Source: DRPG01 sp964655065 (GTDB lineage Bacteria; Myxococcota_A; UBA796; GCA-2862545). Taken from it: a stretch of 64,000 nt of DNA. The DNA is taken from NCBI GenBank assembly GCA_964655065.1, contig CAZZLC010000002.1, positions 62,001-126,000 of the forward strand. Reading direction: 5' to 3'. This document shows, piece after piece, positions 53,496 through 62,103 of the stretch. The position numbers and the translations under genes are program-made. Numbering within the stretch: position 1 is the first letter of the stretch; each line of letters opens with the position of its first letter. The notes beneath the pieces are model-generated. The model saw nothing but the letters and a program-made list of their open reading frames with translations. It did no database searches and was not told where the DNA came from.

Positions 53496-53918
53496 TCAGG
53501 CGACCTGCTCGGCCTCGGCTCCGGCCGCGACGGCCGCCGCCTTGCGCGCCTCGTCCTTGAACAGCCGCATTTCCGCGATGAGGGACTTGCGGTTGATCTC
53601 GGGCAGGTGCGGGAGCGCGGATGCGACCTCCGAAAGCACCTCGGCGCACTCGTCGTCGAGGCCCATCGCGCGGTCGGGGTTGTTCCGATCCCAGACCTCG
53701 TCGTGAGTGACGGGCTTCCAGAACACGACGTCGATGCGATAGCCGAGCGCGCCCGCCCAGGCGACGAGCTGTTCGACGCGCAGGCTACGCAGCCCGCGCT
53801 CCAGACGGGAAACCGCCGAGATGGACGAGCCTACGGCCTTCGCGACGATGTCCTGAGGTGCTCGCTGGGCCCGGCGCATGGCGCGGAGCCGCGAAGCGAC
53901 CTGCTTTCCGAAAGACAT
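53496..53918 (-). CDS. XRE-family helix-turn-helix regulator
   Basis: 140 residues from an ATG at 53918 with GGAGG 7 bases upstream. The N-terminal Xre helix-turn-helix (about 1-60) includes DIVAKAVGSSISAVSRLERG. A C-terminal helical tail follows. The layout resembles regulators that bind adjacent operators, and the AT-rich promoter upstream carries TTGTC repeats. It converges on the sensor kinase gene with 3 bp between the stop codons. Confidence 0.82.
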   Translation of the reverse strand: MSFGKQVASRLRAMRRAQRAPQDIVAKAVGSSISAVSRLERGLRSLRVEQLVAWAGALGYRIDVVFWKPVTHDEVWDRNNPDRAMGLDDECAEVLSEVASALPHLPEINRKSLIAEMRLFKDEARKAAAVAAGAEAEQVA

Positions 53919-53985
53919 TCGTTCCTCCAGGATGATTGCAGGGATGGGCCTGAATCTCCACAGTGGTGCCTCTTCACGGCTGGTT

Positions 53986-54015
53986 TTGATAGCACGACAA
54001 ACATGACAATGACAA
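53986..54015 (-). promoter_or_regulatory. Likely promoter of the XRE gene
   Basis: On the minus strand TTGTCA (54015-54010) and TATCAA (53991-53986) are separated by 18 bp, with a second TTGTCA overlapping next to it and a TTTGTC nearby. The tract is AT-rich in GC-rich DNA. The repeats could be an autoregulatory operator. Confidence 0.45.
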
Positions 54016-54094
54016 CAAATCGGGGAGAGTTGGCAGGAACCAGGTCGGGACTTCGCGAGAAGATTGGCGGTGCGGTGGCCTCGAAGCCCCCGTG

Positions 54095-54574
54095 TCAAGG
54101 TTGAGTAGATTCTGCCCTGATTACCTGGTCGCGAAGGGCTTGGAGGGACGTCAAACGACGCTTGCCGAGCGGATCGCTGAGTTCACGGTGGGTCGTCTCC
54201 GTTGCGGGTCGCGTGGCGGAGGATGGCCCTCGCACGGTGAACACGCTGGTCCAGCTCGGAAGTCCCTCGTCGTCGAGAAAGAGAAGCACGTCGTCGCCGA
54301 TGGCCCACGCAGGCAGGCCGGCCACCCGCTGGGTGAGGCCTCCCGAGCGGCCACCGGGCAGCGTGACTCGCACGATCTCGCGCTCGGGTCCTCGCCAGGT
54401 GTCGGAGACGGCGACCGTATAGGTCGTGCACAGTCCGAGTGCACACGGTCTGGTGTGGGTTCCGGCCACGTGGCCCCGCACCACGGCCGCGCTGCGCTGG
54501 GTGAGGACCTCGATCGTGGGCACCTCGGCGAAGGTCGAGGCCACCGCGGAGCCGAACAGGAGATGGACGATCAT
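54095..54574 (-). CDS. Secreted protein, unknown function
   Basis: 159 residues. A short signal peptide (MIVHLLFGSAVASTFA) precedes a beta-rich domain with a Cys pair (PCALGLCTTYTV), probably disulfide-bonded, and DDVLLFLDDEG. The start ATG overlaps the matrixin gene's stop (ATGA), so it is translated with it and might be its inhibitor, substrate or chaperone. No family is recognised. Confidence 0.74.
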   Translation of the reverse strand: MIVHLLFGSAVASTFAEVPTIEVLTQRSAAVVRGHVAGTHTRPCALGLCTTYTVAVSDTWRGPEREIVRVTLPGGRSGGLTQRVAGLPAWAIGDDVLLFLDDEGLPSWTSVFTVRGPSSATRPATETTHRELSDPLGKRRLTSLQALRDQVIRAESTQP

Positions 54575-55275
54575 CGGGACCTCCGTCGGGCGATCCCGAG
54601 CAGGGTCAGGCCGAGGAGACCCGCGCTCGCAGGGCTCGCGGGGCCGGTGGCACAGAGACCGTCGGCCTCGTCGTCTCCGGGAGCGCCGCTGTCCCCCGCG
54701 AGAGGCGGCGGCTCGTCGTAGAGGTAGCGGGCGCCGTCTTCGTCGTCAGCGTGAAGGTCGCGTCGATGGACGTCTGCGGGCTCGTGCTTCGCGAACATGG
54801 TGGCGTCCGCGACCGTGCTGTGTCCGAGCCCCAATACGTGACCGACCTCGTGGGTGAGCGCGGCCTGGACGTCGTAGGCCTTCGGGTCCCCCGTGGTCGA
54901 CCACGCGACGCTCGTGTTGACGTAGATGTCGTACTGCACGATCGCGCCGTCGTCGTCGGTCCACGTCGTGGTAATGGCCAGGGCTTCGTTCCCGGGTGGC
55001 CAGTCGGCGGTGAAGAACACGAGGTTCTCGTCGTCGAGGGCGATGGTCGGCGCGAGGGCGGTCGCCCGTTCTTCGACGCTGACGTAGGCTCCATCGATCT
55101 CGGCCCACGCGGCGAAGGACGCATCGACCGCCTCGGCCAGTCCGGGCAGCGCGGGAGCTCCGTCATCCACCCAGGCCCAGGTCACGGGCATCGTGCCCCA
55201 GTGCAGCTCGGCGCCGTTCGAGAGCGTCTGCAGCTCGAAGGCCCCGGCAACCGGGAGCAGGAAGATGGTGGTCAT
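54571..55275 (-). CDS. Matrixin-like metalloprotease with MYXO-CTERM-like tail
   Basis: 234 residues. The zinc site HEVGHVLGLGH is at about 142-152 with a Met-turn (ATMFAK) following. A signal peptide leads. The C-terminus has a Cys, a hydrophobic stretch and RRRSR, the layout of MYXO-CTERM sorting tags. It is probably an exported, then surface-anchored, protease. The zymogen-type Cys-switch was not found. It is coupled to the 54095 gene. Confidence 0.87.
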   Translation of the reverse strand: MTTIFLLPVAGAFELQTLSNGAELHWGTMPVTWAWVDDGAPALPGLAEAVDASFAAWAEIDGAYVSVEERATALAPTIALDDENLVFFTADWPPGNEALAITTTWTDDDGAIVQYDIYVNTSVAWSTTGDPKAYDVQAALTHEVGHVLGLGHSTVADATMFAKHEPADVHRRDLHADDEDGARYLYDEPPPLAGDSGAPGDDEADGLCATGPASPASAGLLGLTLLGIARRRSR

Positions 55276-55508
55276 GCTGGAAATCGCGGCCTCCGGATCT
55301 GGCCCTGTTCTCGGACCAGACCAATTTTCGTTTGAGGCGAGCGGGGTCACGGACTCGCCAGGGGAGCGGTTCACCGTCGGCGCAAGCCGCCGTGTTTCGA
55401 CGACCCCCGTCGGTACGGCGTGGCCGGTTAGACAGGCCTCGAGGCACCCGCTGCCGTTTTGCGCATCGCGAGAGGGCTCCGGGCGCCGCCGACGCGCGAG
55501 CGTGACCC
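55276..55508. other. 233-bp divergent interval
   Basis: The interval between the matrixin start and the helicase fusion start should hold two promoters. No clear hexamer pair is seen, and no gene is supported. Confidence 0.5.
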
Positions 55509-58500
55509 TTGTTCAACGGTTTTCCCCGCAGTTCCGACGCGACGTCGCCGAGTGGTCCGCCGGGTCGCGCCGAGAACGACCGATTGCGCACGGACGCAGC
55601 CGAAGCGGTTCGGGCCGAGGCGCGGCGTGCAGGAGGCAACGCCAGGTTCGTGGCTCATCGGGTCGAGCCCGTCGGAGCTGCCGACGAAGGACTGTTCCGA
55701 CTGCACCTGCAGGGAACCGTGCGCTTCGACTGGACCTGGGAGGGATCCCTCGCCTACCAGCTCCACGATCCCGACGACCCCACCGATCGCACGTGGTCGG
55801 GAGAGGTGGTTCAGGTCGACGAGGACCGAGGCCAGATCTATGTGGCCCGGGGATCGGGCGAGGTGGTGGAGGGCCCGCTGTGGGTTCGTCCGTTTGGATT
55901 CCTCGATGCACTGCAGACGCTTTTCCTTCAGGCCATCGAACGTCCCCGCGTCGCTTCGAGCCTCGAGGCGGCGCTCGCAGCGACGCTCGGGCAACCGCAG
56001 CCACCCGGATCCCGCGCTCCCGCGGCAGCGAAGGGAGGGACAGACCACCGAGCGAACCGCGCTTCGCGACGGCGAGCGGCACCGGAAGGCAGCGAGGGCT
56101 GGAGCATCCTCTGGGGCCCGCCGGGCACGGGCAAGACGTGGACAATCGGCCGCCGGGTGGCCCAGGCCGAAGCGGATGAGCGTGTCCTGGTCGCGTCGAC
56201 GACCAATCGAGCCACCGACGCGGTGGCCCTCCAGATTGCGGATGCTCTGCGAGAGCGTGGCGCGTCGCTCGATGGGGTGAGGCGAATCGGGGCGGGGGCC
56301 GACCTCCGGCGGTTCGAGTCCCGTGGCGCCGAGTCCCTCGTTGTCGGTTCGGCAGCCGAGGCGAGACGTCGGCTCGCCCGGCTGCTCGCCATGCGCCGTC
56401 GCGCCGCGGATCCCGAGGCCAGAGCGCGCCTCACCGTCCAGATCAACGAGGCCCGGCGCGAGATACGGGACACGGTGGGGGTCTTCGTCGACCCGCAGGC
56501 CCGCGTCGTGGTCTGCACTGCCTTCCACGCGGTCTCCCAGGTGGTCGGACCCCTCGTGGGGCCGCTGCTCGCCGCGGGCCGAGCGCCGTTCACCACCGTC
56601 ATCCTCGACGAGGCGGGCTTGTCGAGCCGGGCCGCGACGGCGGCGATCGCCCAGCTCGCTGCCCGACGGGTCCAGCTCGTGGGGGACCCCCAGCAGCTCG
56701 CGCCAATCTCCCGGGTTGCCCGTGTCCTGCCCTCCACCGAGGCGCGATGGCTCGCCGCGAGCGGGCTGTCGCACCTGGACCCGGCGCAGCCCGTCCCCGA
56801 CCAGGTGGAGCTACTCACCGTTCAGCACCGAATGGGGCCCGCGATCCGCCAGGTGGTGAGCGAGTACGCCTACCACGGACGCCTCTCGGACGCGCCCACG
56901 GTGCTCGAGCGGACGTTCGTGGCCGACGGGGCTCTCCTCGCCCAGCCCCGCGCGCTGTGGTACGTCCTCGACGAGGACACGGGCGGTCGATTCGCCGACA
57001 TCCGAGCCGAGCGGGGCCCGGGTCAGCGGAGCTGGATTCGTCGGCGGACCTTCGCGGTTCTCGACGAGCTGCTGCGTGCCCATCCCTCGCTCGCTCAGCA
57101 CCGGACCCTGGTCATGACACCGTTTCGGGCACAGGCCCAGGCGGTGGCCCGGCAGCTCGCGGAGCGGGGACTGGCGAACTGGGAGGCCTGCACGGTGCAC
57201 GCCCAGCAGGGCGCGGAGGCACCGGTGGTGCTCTTCGACCCCGTCAACGCGGGGAGCACGGCGTGGGGGGCCGACGAGTGGCGGCGCCTGGTGAACGTCG
57301 CGGTGAGCCGCGCCCAGCACCAGCTCGTGGTGATCGCGAGCCGGCTGGAGATGCAGGAGCCCTACCTGAGAACGCTCGCCGAGCAGCTGCCCCCGAGGGT
57401 CCTCGAGCGCCGAGGGACCTCCTGGGCGTGGCGGGAGGTGTCCGGTCTGGCGCCGGCTCGACCTCGTCCGGCGAGGGACCGGCGGGGGCCGAGACTCGGA
57501 GACCAGATCGCGAGGCGCCGGGCGATGCGTCCCGTTCTGAGCCGGGAGCAGGAGCGGCTGTGCCGACTCAAGCTCGACGGAGGGCCGCGACTCGTGAGGG
57601 GGGTGGCGGGCAGCGGCAAGACCTGGGTCCTCGCCTACTGGGTGGCCCGGACCGTGCGCGCATCGTCGTTCGAGGGCCGTGCGCTCGTGATCTACGCGAA
57701 CCGCGCGCTCCACGGCATGCTCGACGACCTGATCGCGCGGGCGTGGAGCGAGCTCGAGCCGACCGCGGAGAGGGGGCCGCTGCCTCGGGGGCGGTTTCGG
57801 CTGGTTCACGTCCGCGATCTGCTCGACGAGCTCCTCGACGAGGAGGGGCTTCCCCCCGTCGAGGGGTACGACTTCGACGCGGCCGCACTGCGCTACCAGG
57901 CCGCCGTGCCGGACTTCTCCCACCGACCCCGGTGCACGGTGATGTTCGTCGACGAGGCCCAGGACGTCGGACCCGAGACCCTGCGGCTCCTCGCGGGCCT
58001 GGTGCGGCCGAGGACCCCGCGCGCGCTGCACCGTCCCATCCACGTCTTCTACGACAACGCCCAGAATCTCTACGGTCGGGGCACCCCGCGCTGGTCCGAG
58101 CTCGGCATCCCGGTCCGGGGTCGGTCGACGGTGCTCGAGACGTCGTACCGCAACACCCGGCCCATCGCGGAGCTGGCGCTCAACGTCCTCGATCGGCTCG
58201 TCGATCTCCGCCGGGACCCCGATCATCGCGAGCTCGTGCGCCGAGGCCTCGTCGAGGTGTCCGACCGCGAGGGTGAGGGCCTGCGGGTGTGGTTCAACGA
58301 GGTCGACGGGCCCCCGCCCCGATTCGAGCGCTTCGACGAACGCCGGACCGAGCTCCGGGCCCTCGGTGACCGCATCGTCGAGTGGGTGGACCACGAGGGG
58401 GTGATGCCTGGCGACATCCGGATCCTCGCCAACTCGTCCGAGGTCCGGCAGGCCGTCGTCGCGGCTCTGACGAAGTCGCTTCGGCCCCTCGGGGTGGTGG

Positions 58501-58820
58501 TCGAGGGGCAGGCCCGCCAGACCCTGTCCACCTCCCCGCGCACCATCGTGGTCACGACGGCCCACTCGTTCAAGGGGCACGAGGCCGAGATTGTCGCGGT
58601 ACCCGGCGTCGAGCGCTTCGTGGCTCGGAGCGCGGAACCGCCGCGGATCCTGGCGCGGGCCCTCTACGTCGCGCTCACCCGGGCGCGGTCCGTGCTCTAC
58701 GTGTCGGGCTCTTCCGTGCCCGACCCCACCTCACGGGCGGGGGCGATGTCGGAGCGCGTCCTCCAGACCGTGGCCGAAAGCGCGGAACGCGCCGGTCACC
58801 GCGAGAGCGACTTCGCATAG
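55509..58820 (+). CDS. Two-helicase fusion: Upf1-like SF1B module + UvrD-like SF1A module
   Basis: 1103 residues. The N-terminal module (about 1-670) has Walker A GPPGTGKT near 203, Walker B DEAG near 366, GDPQQLAPIS, QHRMG and VNVAVSRAQH, typical of Upf1/Dna2-like RNA or DNA helicases. A second module (about 672-1103) begins a new helicase: GVAGSGKT near 697, DEAQDVGPE near 814, ETSYRNTRPI and TAHSFKGHEAEIV, matching UvrD/Rep-like enzymes. Each module has its own ATP site, so both may be active. The start codon is uncertain (TTG at 55509). No nuclease domain is present. Confidence 0.88.
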   Translation: MFNGFPRSSDATSPSGPPGRAENDRLRTDAAEAVRAEARRAGGNARFVAHRVEPVGAADEGLFRLHLQGTVRFDWTWEGSLAYQLHDPDDPTDRTWSGEVVQVDEDRGQIYVARGSGEVVEGPLWVRPFGFLDALQTLFLQAIERPRVASSLEAALAATLGQPQPPGSRAPAAAKGGTDHRANRASRRRAAPEGSEGWSILWGPPGTGKTWTIGRRVAQAEADERVLVASTTNRATDAVALQIADALRERGASLDGVRRIGAGADLRRFESRGAESLVVGSAAEARRRLARLLAMRRRAADPEARARLTVQINEARREIRDTVGVFVDPQARVVVCTAFHAVSQVVGPLVGPLLAAGRAPFTTVILDEAGLSSRAATAAIAQLAARRVQLVGDPQQLAPISRVARVLPSTEARWLAASGLSHLDPAQPVPDQVELLTVQHRMGPAIRQVVSEYAYHGRLSDAPTVLERTFVADGALLAQPRALWYVLDEDTGGRFADIRAERGPGQRSWIRRRTFAVLDELLRAHPSLAQHRTLVMTPFRAQAQAVARQLAERGLANWEACTVHAQQGAEAPVVLFDPVNAGSTAWGADEWRRLVNVAVSRAQHQLVVIASRLEMQEPYLRTLAEQLPPRVLERRGTSWAWREVSGLAPARPRPARDRRGPRLGDQIARRRAMRPVLSREQERLCRLKLDGGPRLVRGVAGSGKTWVLAYWVARTVRASSFEGRALVIYANRALHGMLDDLIARAWSELEPTAERGPLPRGRFRLVHVRDLLDELLDEEGLPPVEGYDFDAAALRYQAAVPDFSHRPRCTVMFVDEAQDVGPETLRLLAGLVRPRTPRALHRPIHVFYDNAQNLYGRGTPRWSELGIPVRGRSTVLETSYRNTRPIAELALNVLDRLVDLRRDPDHRELVRRGLVEVSDREGEGLRVWFNEVDGPPPRFERFDERRTELRALGDRIVEWVDHEGVMPGDIRILANSSEVRQAVVAALTKSLRPLGVVVEGQARQTLSTSPRTIVVTTAHSFKGHEAEIVAVPGVERFVARSAEPPRILARALYVALTRARSVLYVSGSSVPDPTSRAGAMSERVLQTVAESAERAGHRESDFA

Positions 58821-59293
58821 TGCACGTCGCAGCCGCCGTGGCCGGTGTTGCCCCACGGACCCTCGAGCCGGACGAAGCCGAACCGCTCGTAGAGGCGGCG
58901 TGCGGCCGTCATGTTGGACATCGTCTCGAGGTAGAGCTGCTCGTGGCCGTCGGTGGTGGCCCGCTCCACGAGGTGCGCGAGAAGCCGGGCTCCGTGACCC
59001 TGCCCCCGGACCTCGCGGTAGAGGTACATCTTGCGGAGCTCGGCCACGCCCGGAGGCCCCCCGAGCAGGGGAGCGTAGCCGCCGCCGCCGACCACCCGGT
59101 CCGAGAGGTCGACGAGCACGACGTAGGCCAACCTCGGTCCGGCGTAGGCCTCGGCCATCGCGTCGACCTCCGGGTCCGAGAGCGCGAAGCCTGGTCCGGT
59201 GGCCCCGAACTCCGGCATCACGGTGTGAATCAACTGTCGAACCGCGGCGTCGTCCGCGGGGGAGACCGGCCGCAGCCGCACCGAATGGTTCAC
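58796..59293 (-). CDS. GNAT-family N-acetyltransferase
   Basis: 165 residues. The acetyl-CoA-binding VRGQGHGARLL (R/Q-x2-G-x-G/A) is at about 96-106, and RRLYERFGFVRL is the C-terminal motif B. It transfers an acetyl group to an unknown amine. AGGA precedes the GTG at 59293. The 3' end overlaps the helicase fusion gene by 25 bp. Confidence 0.87.
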   Translation of the reverse strand: MNHSVRLRPVSPADDAAVRQLIHTVMPEFGATGPGFALSDPEVDAMAEAYAGPRLAYVVLVDLSDRVVGGGGYAPLLGGPPGVAELRKMYLYREVRGQGHGARLLAHLVERATTDGHEQLYLETMSNMTAARRLYERFGFVRLEGPWGNTGHGGCDVHYAKSLSR

Positions 59294-59447
59294 AGAATCC
59301 TGCGAATCGCCTGACACGTTGCTCCAGCCCTCGTCACAGAGCGTTGGTTCCTTCGTGTAACGCAAGTCTCGGGTTACCCTCCCGATAGAAGCTCTACAGA
59401 AGTGACTGACTGGTCGGTTTTTATTCTGGCAACCACGAGGAGTGACC

Positions 59448-60404
59448 GTGTCTCGCATCCGGATCTGGGCAGAAACCTTGGTGTTCCCTCTGGTCATCCT
59501 CGGTACGATGATCCCCGCCGGAGTGCTGCTCGCGCGAGTCCCCGAGGCGTGGCCTGCCTCTCTGCAGGGTGCCTACGAGACCATCGTGGTGATGGGCGTC
59601 ATCACCGTCAGCTTCTTCGCCCAGCTCGGCCTGCAGCGGTGGCTTCCCCACCGCGAGGACTGGACGCACTGGAAGTCGGATTTCCCCGTCGACCTGGTGC
59701 ACCTCTTCTTCAGTAACGGACTCGCGAGCTCGCTCGCGCGCGCCGCCTTCCTCCCGCTGGCCATCGCGGGCCACGGTCTGGTGACGTCGAGCTTCGGGGG
59801 AGTGCCCTGGCCGACCGACTGGCCGTGGGTGCTGCAGCTCGCTCTGGCCCTGATCATCGGCGACCTCGGCATCTACTGGATGCACCGCCTCGCGCACGAG
59901 TGGATGCCGCTCTGGCGGTTGCACGCGCTCCACCACAGCTCCGAGCACATGAGCCTGTTCGCGTCGGTGCGGATCCACCCGCTGCAGATTCCGCTGAACT
60001 GGGTGACCCAGACGGGCCCCCTCGTCCTGCTGGGGGCGCCTCCCGAGGTCCTCGCGCTCCACGCGCTGTTCACCGCGGTGCACGGTCAGCTCCAGCACGC
60101 CAACATCGCCCAGCGGCTCGGCATCTTCTCCTACGTGTTCGCCACCGTCGAGGCCCACCGGTGGCACCACTCCACCGACCTCGACGAGGGCCACACCAAC
60201 TACGGGAACAACCTGATGGTGTGGGACCACGTGTTCGGCACGTTCCACCTGCCGGGTGGCGAGCCCGCCGAGGTGGGGATCGGTGACGTGACGGTGCCTC
60301 GCAACGTGTTCTCCCACATGGCCACGCCCTGGCTCCTCGAGCGCTGGACGACTCCGCTCACCGTGGTCGAGGAAGAGCCCGAGGACCCCGTCCTGGCGAA
60401 GTGA
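59448..60404 (+). CDS. Fatty-acid-hydroxylase/sterol-desaturase superfamily protein
   Basis: 318 residues. Several transmembrane helices surround the di-iron His clusters HRLAH near 146, HALHH near 160 and HRWHH near 237. The family hydroxylates or desaturates lipids in the membrane. The substrate is unknown. The GTG at 59448 was chosen because AGGAG lies 5 bases upstream; a GTG at 59442 is too close to it. Confidence 0.88.
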   Translation: MSRIRIWAETLVFPLVILGTMIPAGVLLARVPEAWPASLQGAYETIVVMGVITVSFFAQLGLQRWLPHREDWTHWKSDFPVDLVHLFFSNGLASSLARAAFLPLAIAGHGLVTSSFGGVPWPTDWPWVLQLALALIIGDLGIYWMHRLAHEWMPLWRLHALHHSSEHMSLFASVRIHPLQIPLNWVTQTGPLVLLGAPPEVLALHALFTAVHGQLQHANIAQRLGIFSYVFATVEAHRWHHSTDLDEGHTNYGNNLMVWDHVFGTFHLPGGEPAEVGIGDVTVPRNVFSHMATPWLLERWTTPLTVVEEEPEDPVLAK

Positions 60405-60408
60405 CGCG

Positions 60409-61365
60409 TCACTCCGGCAGGTCCCAGGTCAGGAGCTGCACGTTGACGAGGGCCGCGACCTCCGGGGTGCTGTCCGCCACGATGGACCGCACCTCCATGA
60501 AGTAGCGGATGTGGGCCTCCCGGATGCGCTCCAGGTCCTGCCGCGAGACGGCCACGACGTTGTAGCTGACCATGTCGCCGTCGTGAGGTGCCGTCGCCCG
60601 GGAGGCGCCCATCGCCGCCCAGTGGGCCTTGAGCCGCTTCGTTCCGTCGGGATCGGCCCGGGCGTCGATGGTGAGGGCGTCACGGGTGCGGTAGGGCCGA
60701 TTGCCGACCCTGACGATGTGGCCGGCCTCCTCCAGCCGCTCGAGGCAGCGACGCTCGATCGCCTCGTCGATGTCGAGGATGGCGGCGATGCGGCCGGGCT
60801 CGTGGGTCGGTCGATTCTGGTAGGCGGGGGTCTCGATCACGCACATGACCGCGGCCACCCACGGCTCGTCGAAGGCGACGCGACGGGACGCGTGCAGCCG
60901 CCGGTGGGCATCCGAGAGGGCCTCGATGCGCTCGATGTCGACGAGCTCGGCCAGCAGGTCGGAGAGGCGATCGGTGAGGGCATCGACGAGCCGCAGGAAG
61001 TCGGGCAGGCGAGGCCGCGTGGTGCCCGCGATCCAGCGCGACACCGCGTAGCGAGAGGCCCCCACCCGGTCGGCGACCGTCTTGATCGCGGTGTTGCCGC
61101 GCAGCGCCTGGAGCCAGGCAGCGACGCCGTCGTCGTCACCCTCACCGATGGCGGGCGCTTCCTCGGGGGAGAAGCGGGCGAAGGCGGCGGATACGTCGAT
61201 GCCGACGAGTCGACACGCGCGGATGGCCTCCGCGGCGGTGGGAAAGCGACGCCCCGCCTCCCAGTCGCTCACCGGGTTGCTCGTGTAGCCGAGCCTGCGC
61301 GACAGGGCCTCCTGGGAGCGGCGTCCGCGAATGGCGCGGAGGAGCTGCCGGGCAACCATCTCCAT
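60409..61365 (-). CDS. TIGR02147-type transcription regulator
   Basis: 318 residues. Two Xre-like helix-turn-helix units (about 5-50 and 85-115) and a long C-terminal domain ending FMEVRSIVADSTPEVAALVNVQLLTWDL match the DUF4423/TIGR02147 family seen mainly in Fibrobacter, Bdellovibrio and related bacteria. The ligand and targets are unknown. An ATG at 61377 is an alternative start. It is 24 bp downstream of the Ca-repeat lipoprotein gene. Confidence 0.82.
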   Translation of the reverse strand: MEMVARQLLRAIRGRRSQEALSRRLGYTSNPVSDWEAGRRFPTAAEAIRACRLVGIDVSAAFARFSPEEAPAIGEGDDDGVAAWLQALRGNTAIKTVADRVGASRYAVSRWIAGTTRPRLPDFLRLVDALTDRLSDLLAELVDIERIEALSDAHRRLHASRRVAFDEPWVAAVMCVIETPAYQNRPTHEPGRIAAILDIDEAIERRCLERLEEAGHIVRVGNRPYRTRDALTIDARADPDGTKRLKAHWAAMGASRATAPHDGDMVSYNVVAVSRQDLERIREAHIRYFMEVRSIVADSTPEVAALVNVQLLTWDLPE

Positions 61366-61389
61366 GGTCGCCAGCATACCTCCGGTGGG

Positions 61390-61986
61390 TCACTCCATGC
61401 GCTCGTCGACCTTTCCGTCTCCGTCGGTGTCGCGACCGGTGCGCACCACCTGACCGTCGGCCGAGAACCGCTCCCACAGGTCGATTCGTCCGTCTCCGTC
61501 CTCGTCGCGTTCCTTGCGCTCGAGGCGCGGATTCCCGTCCTCGCCGGCGACGTAGTACTTAAAGACGTTGGCGCGCCCGTCGTTGTCGGTGTCGTACTCC
61601 GACATCACGCGCAGGCCGCGCTTGTAGTGATCGGTCCAGTCGAAGCGTCCGTCGTAGTCGGAGTCCATCTCTTCGCGGAGCAGCTTCCCGTCGTCGTCGA
61701 AGTGGGTCACGACGTCGTATCGACCGTCGAAGTTCAGGTCCTGCTCCTTCTTGAGGAGGAGGCGGGGGGCGTCGGGGCGCTCGCGGAAGTGGTTGCGGAT
61801 GTCGGCGATTCCGTCCTCGTCGTAGTCGATGTCCTGCTGGATCAGGCCCTCCTCGAGGTCGGTCACGCGTTCCACCACGCGCTTGTCGAGCTCCTCCGTG
61901 GGATCCACGGGGGGCGCCTTCCTGGGGCAACCCCAAGCCAGTACGAAGAGCATCGACCACGAGGACCACAGTCGAAAGAGCGGCAC
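61390..61986 (-). CDS. Lipoprotein with calcium-loop-like repeats
   Basis: 198 residues from a GTG at 61986 with GGAGG upstream. Lipobox Cys20 ends LAWGC. The mature region repeats acidic DxDxDG loops: DYDEDGIAD, DSDYDGRFDW, DTDNDGRAN, DEDGDGRID and DTDGDGKVD. These resemble EF-hand or thrombospondin-type calcium loops. It is probably a periplasmic calcium-binding surface protein. Confidence 0.8.
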   Translation of the reverse strand: MPLFRLWSSWSMLFVLAWGCPRKAPPVDPTEELDKRVVERVTDLEEGLIQQDIDYDEDGIADIRNHFRERPDAPRLLLKKEQDLNFDGRYDVVTHFDDDGKLLREEMDSDYDGRFDWTDHYKRGLRVMSEYDTDNDGRANVFKYYVAGEDGNPRLERKERDEDGDGRIDLWERFSADGQVVRTGRDTDGDGKVDERME

Positions 61987-62103
61987 GTCGCCTCCGGGGA
62001 TTGGAGCGCTGCAGCCCCATCGGCGAGGAGCTGCGAACCTTTCGCGCGGACGTGCAGCCGTTCGAGCTATAGAACCGTTCGTTGCCCCGGCCTGGAGGAG
62101 TGC

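Noticed and set aside
56311..56322. A T-arm-like string GGTTCGAGTCCC, suggestive of a tRNA
   Set aside because: It lies inside the helicase fusion reading frame and no matching acceptor or anticodon stem surrounds it.
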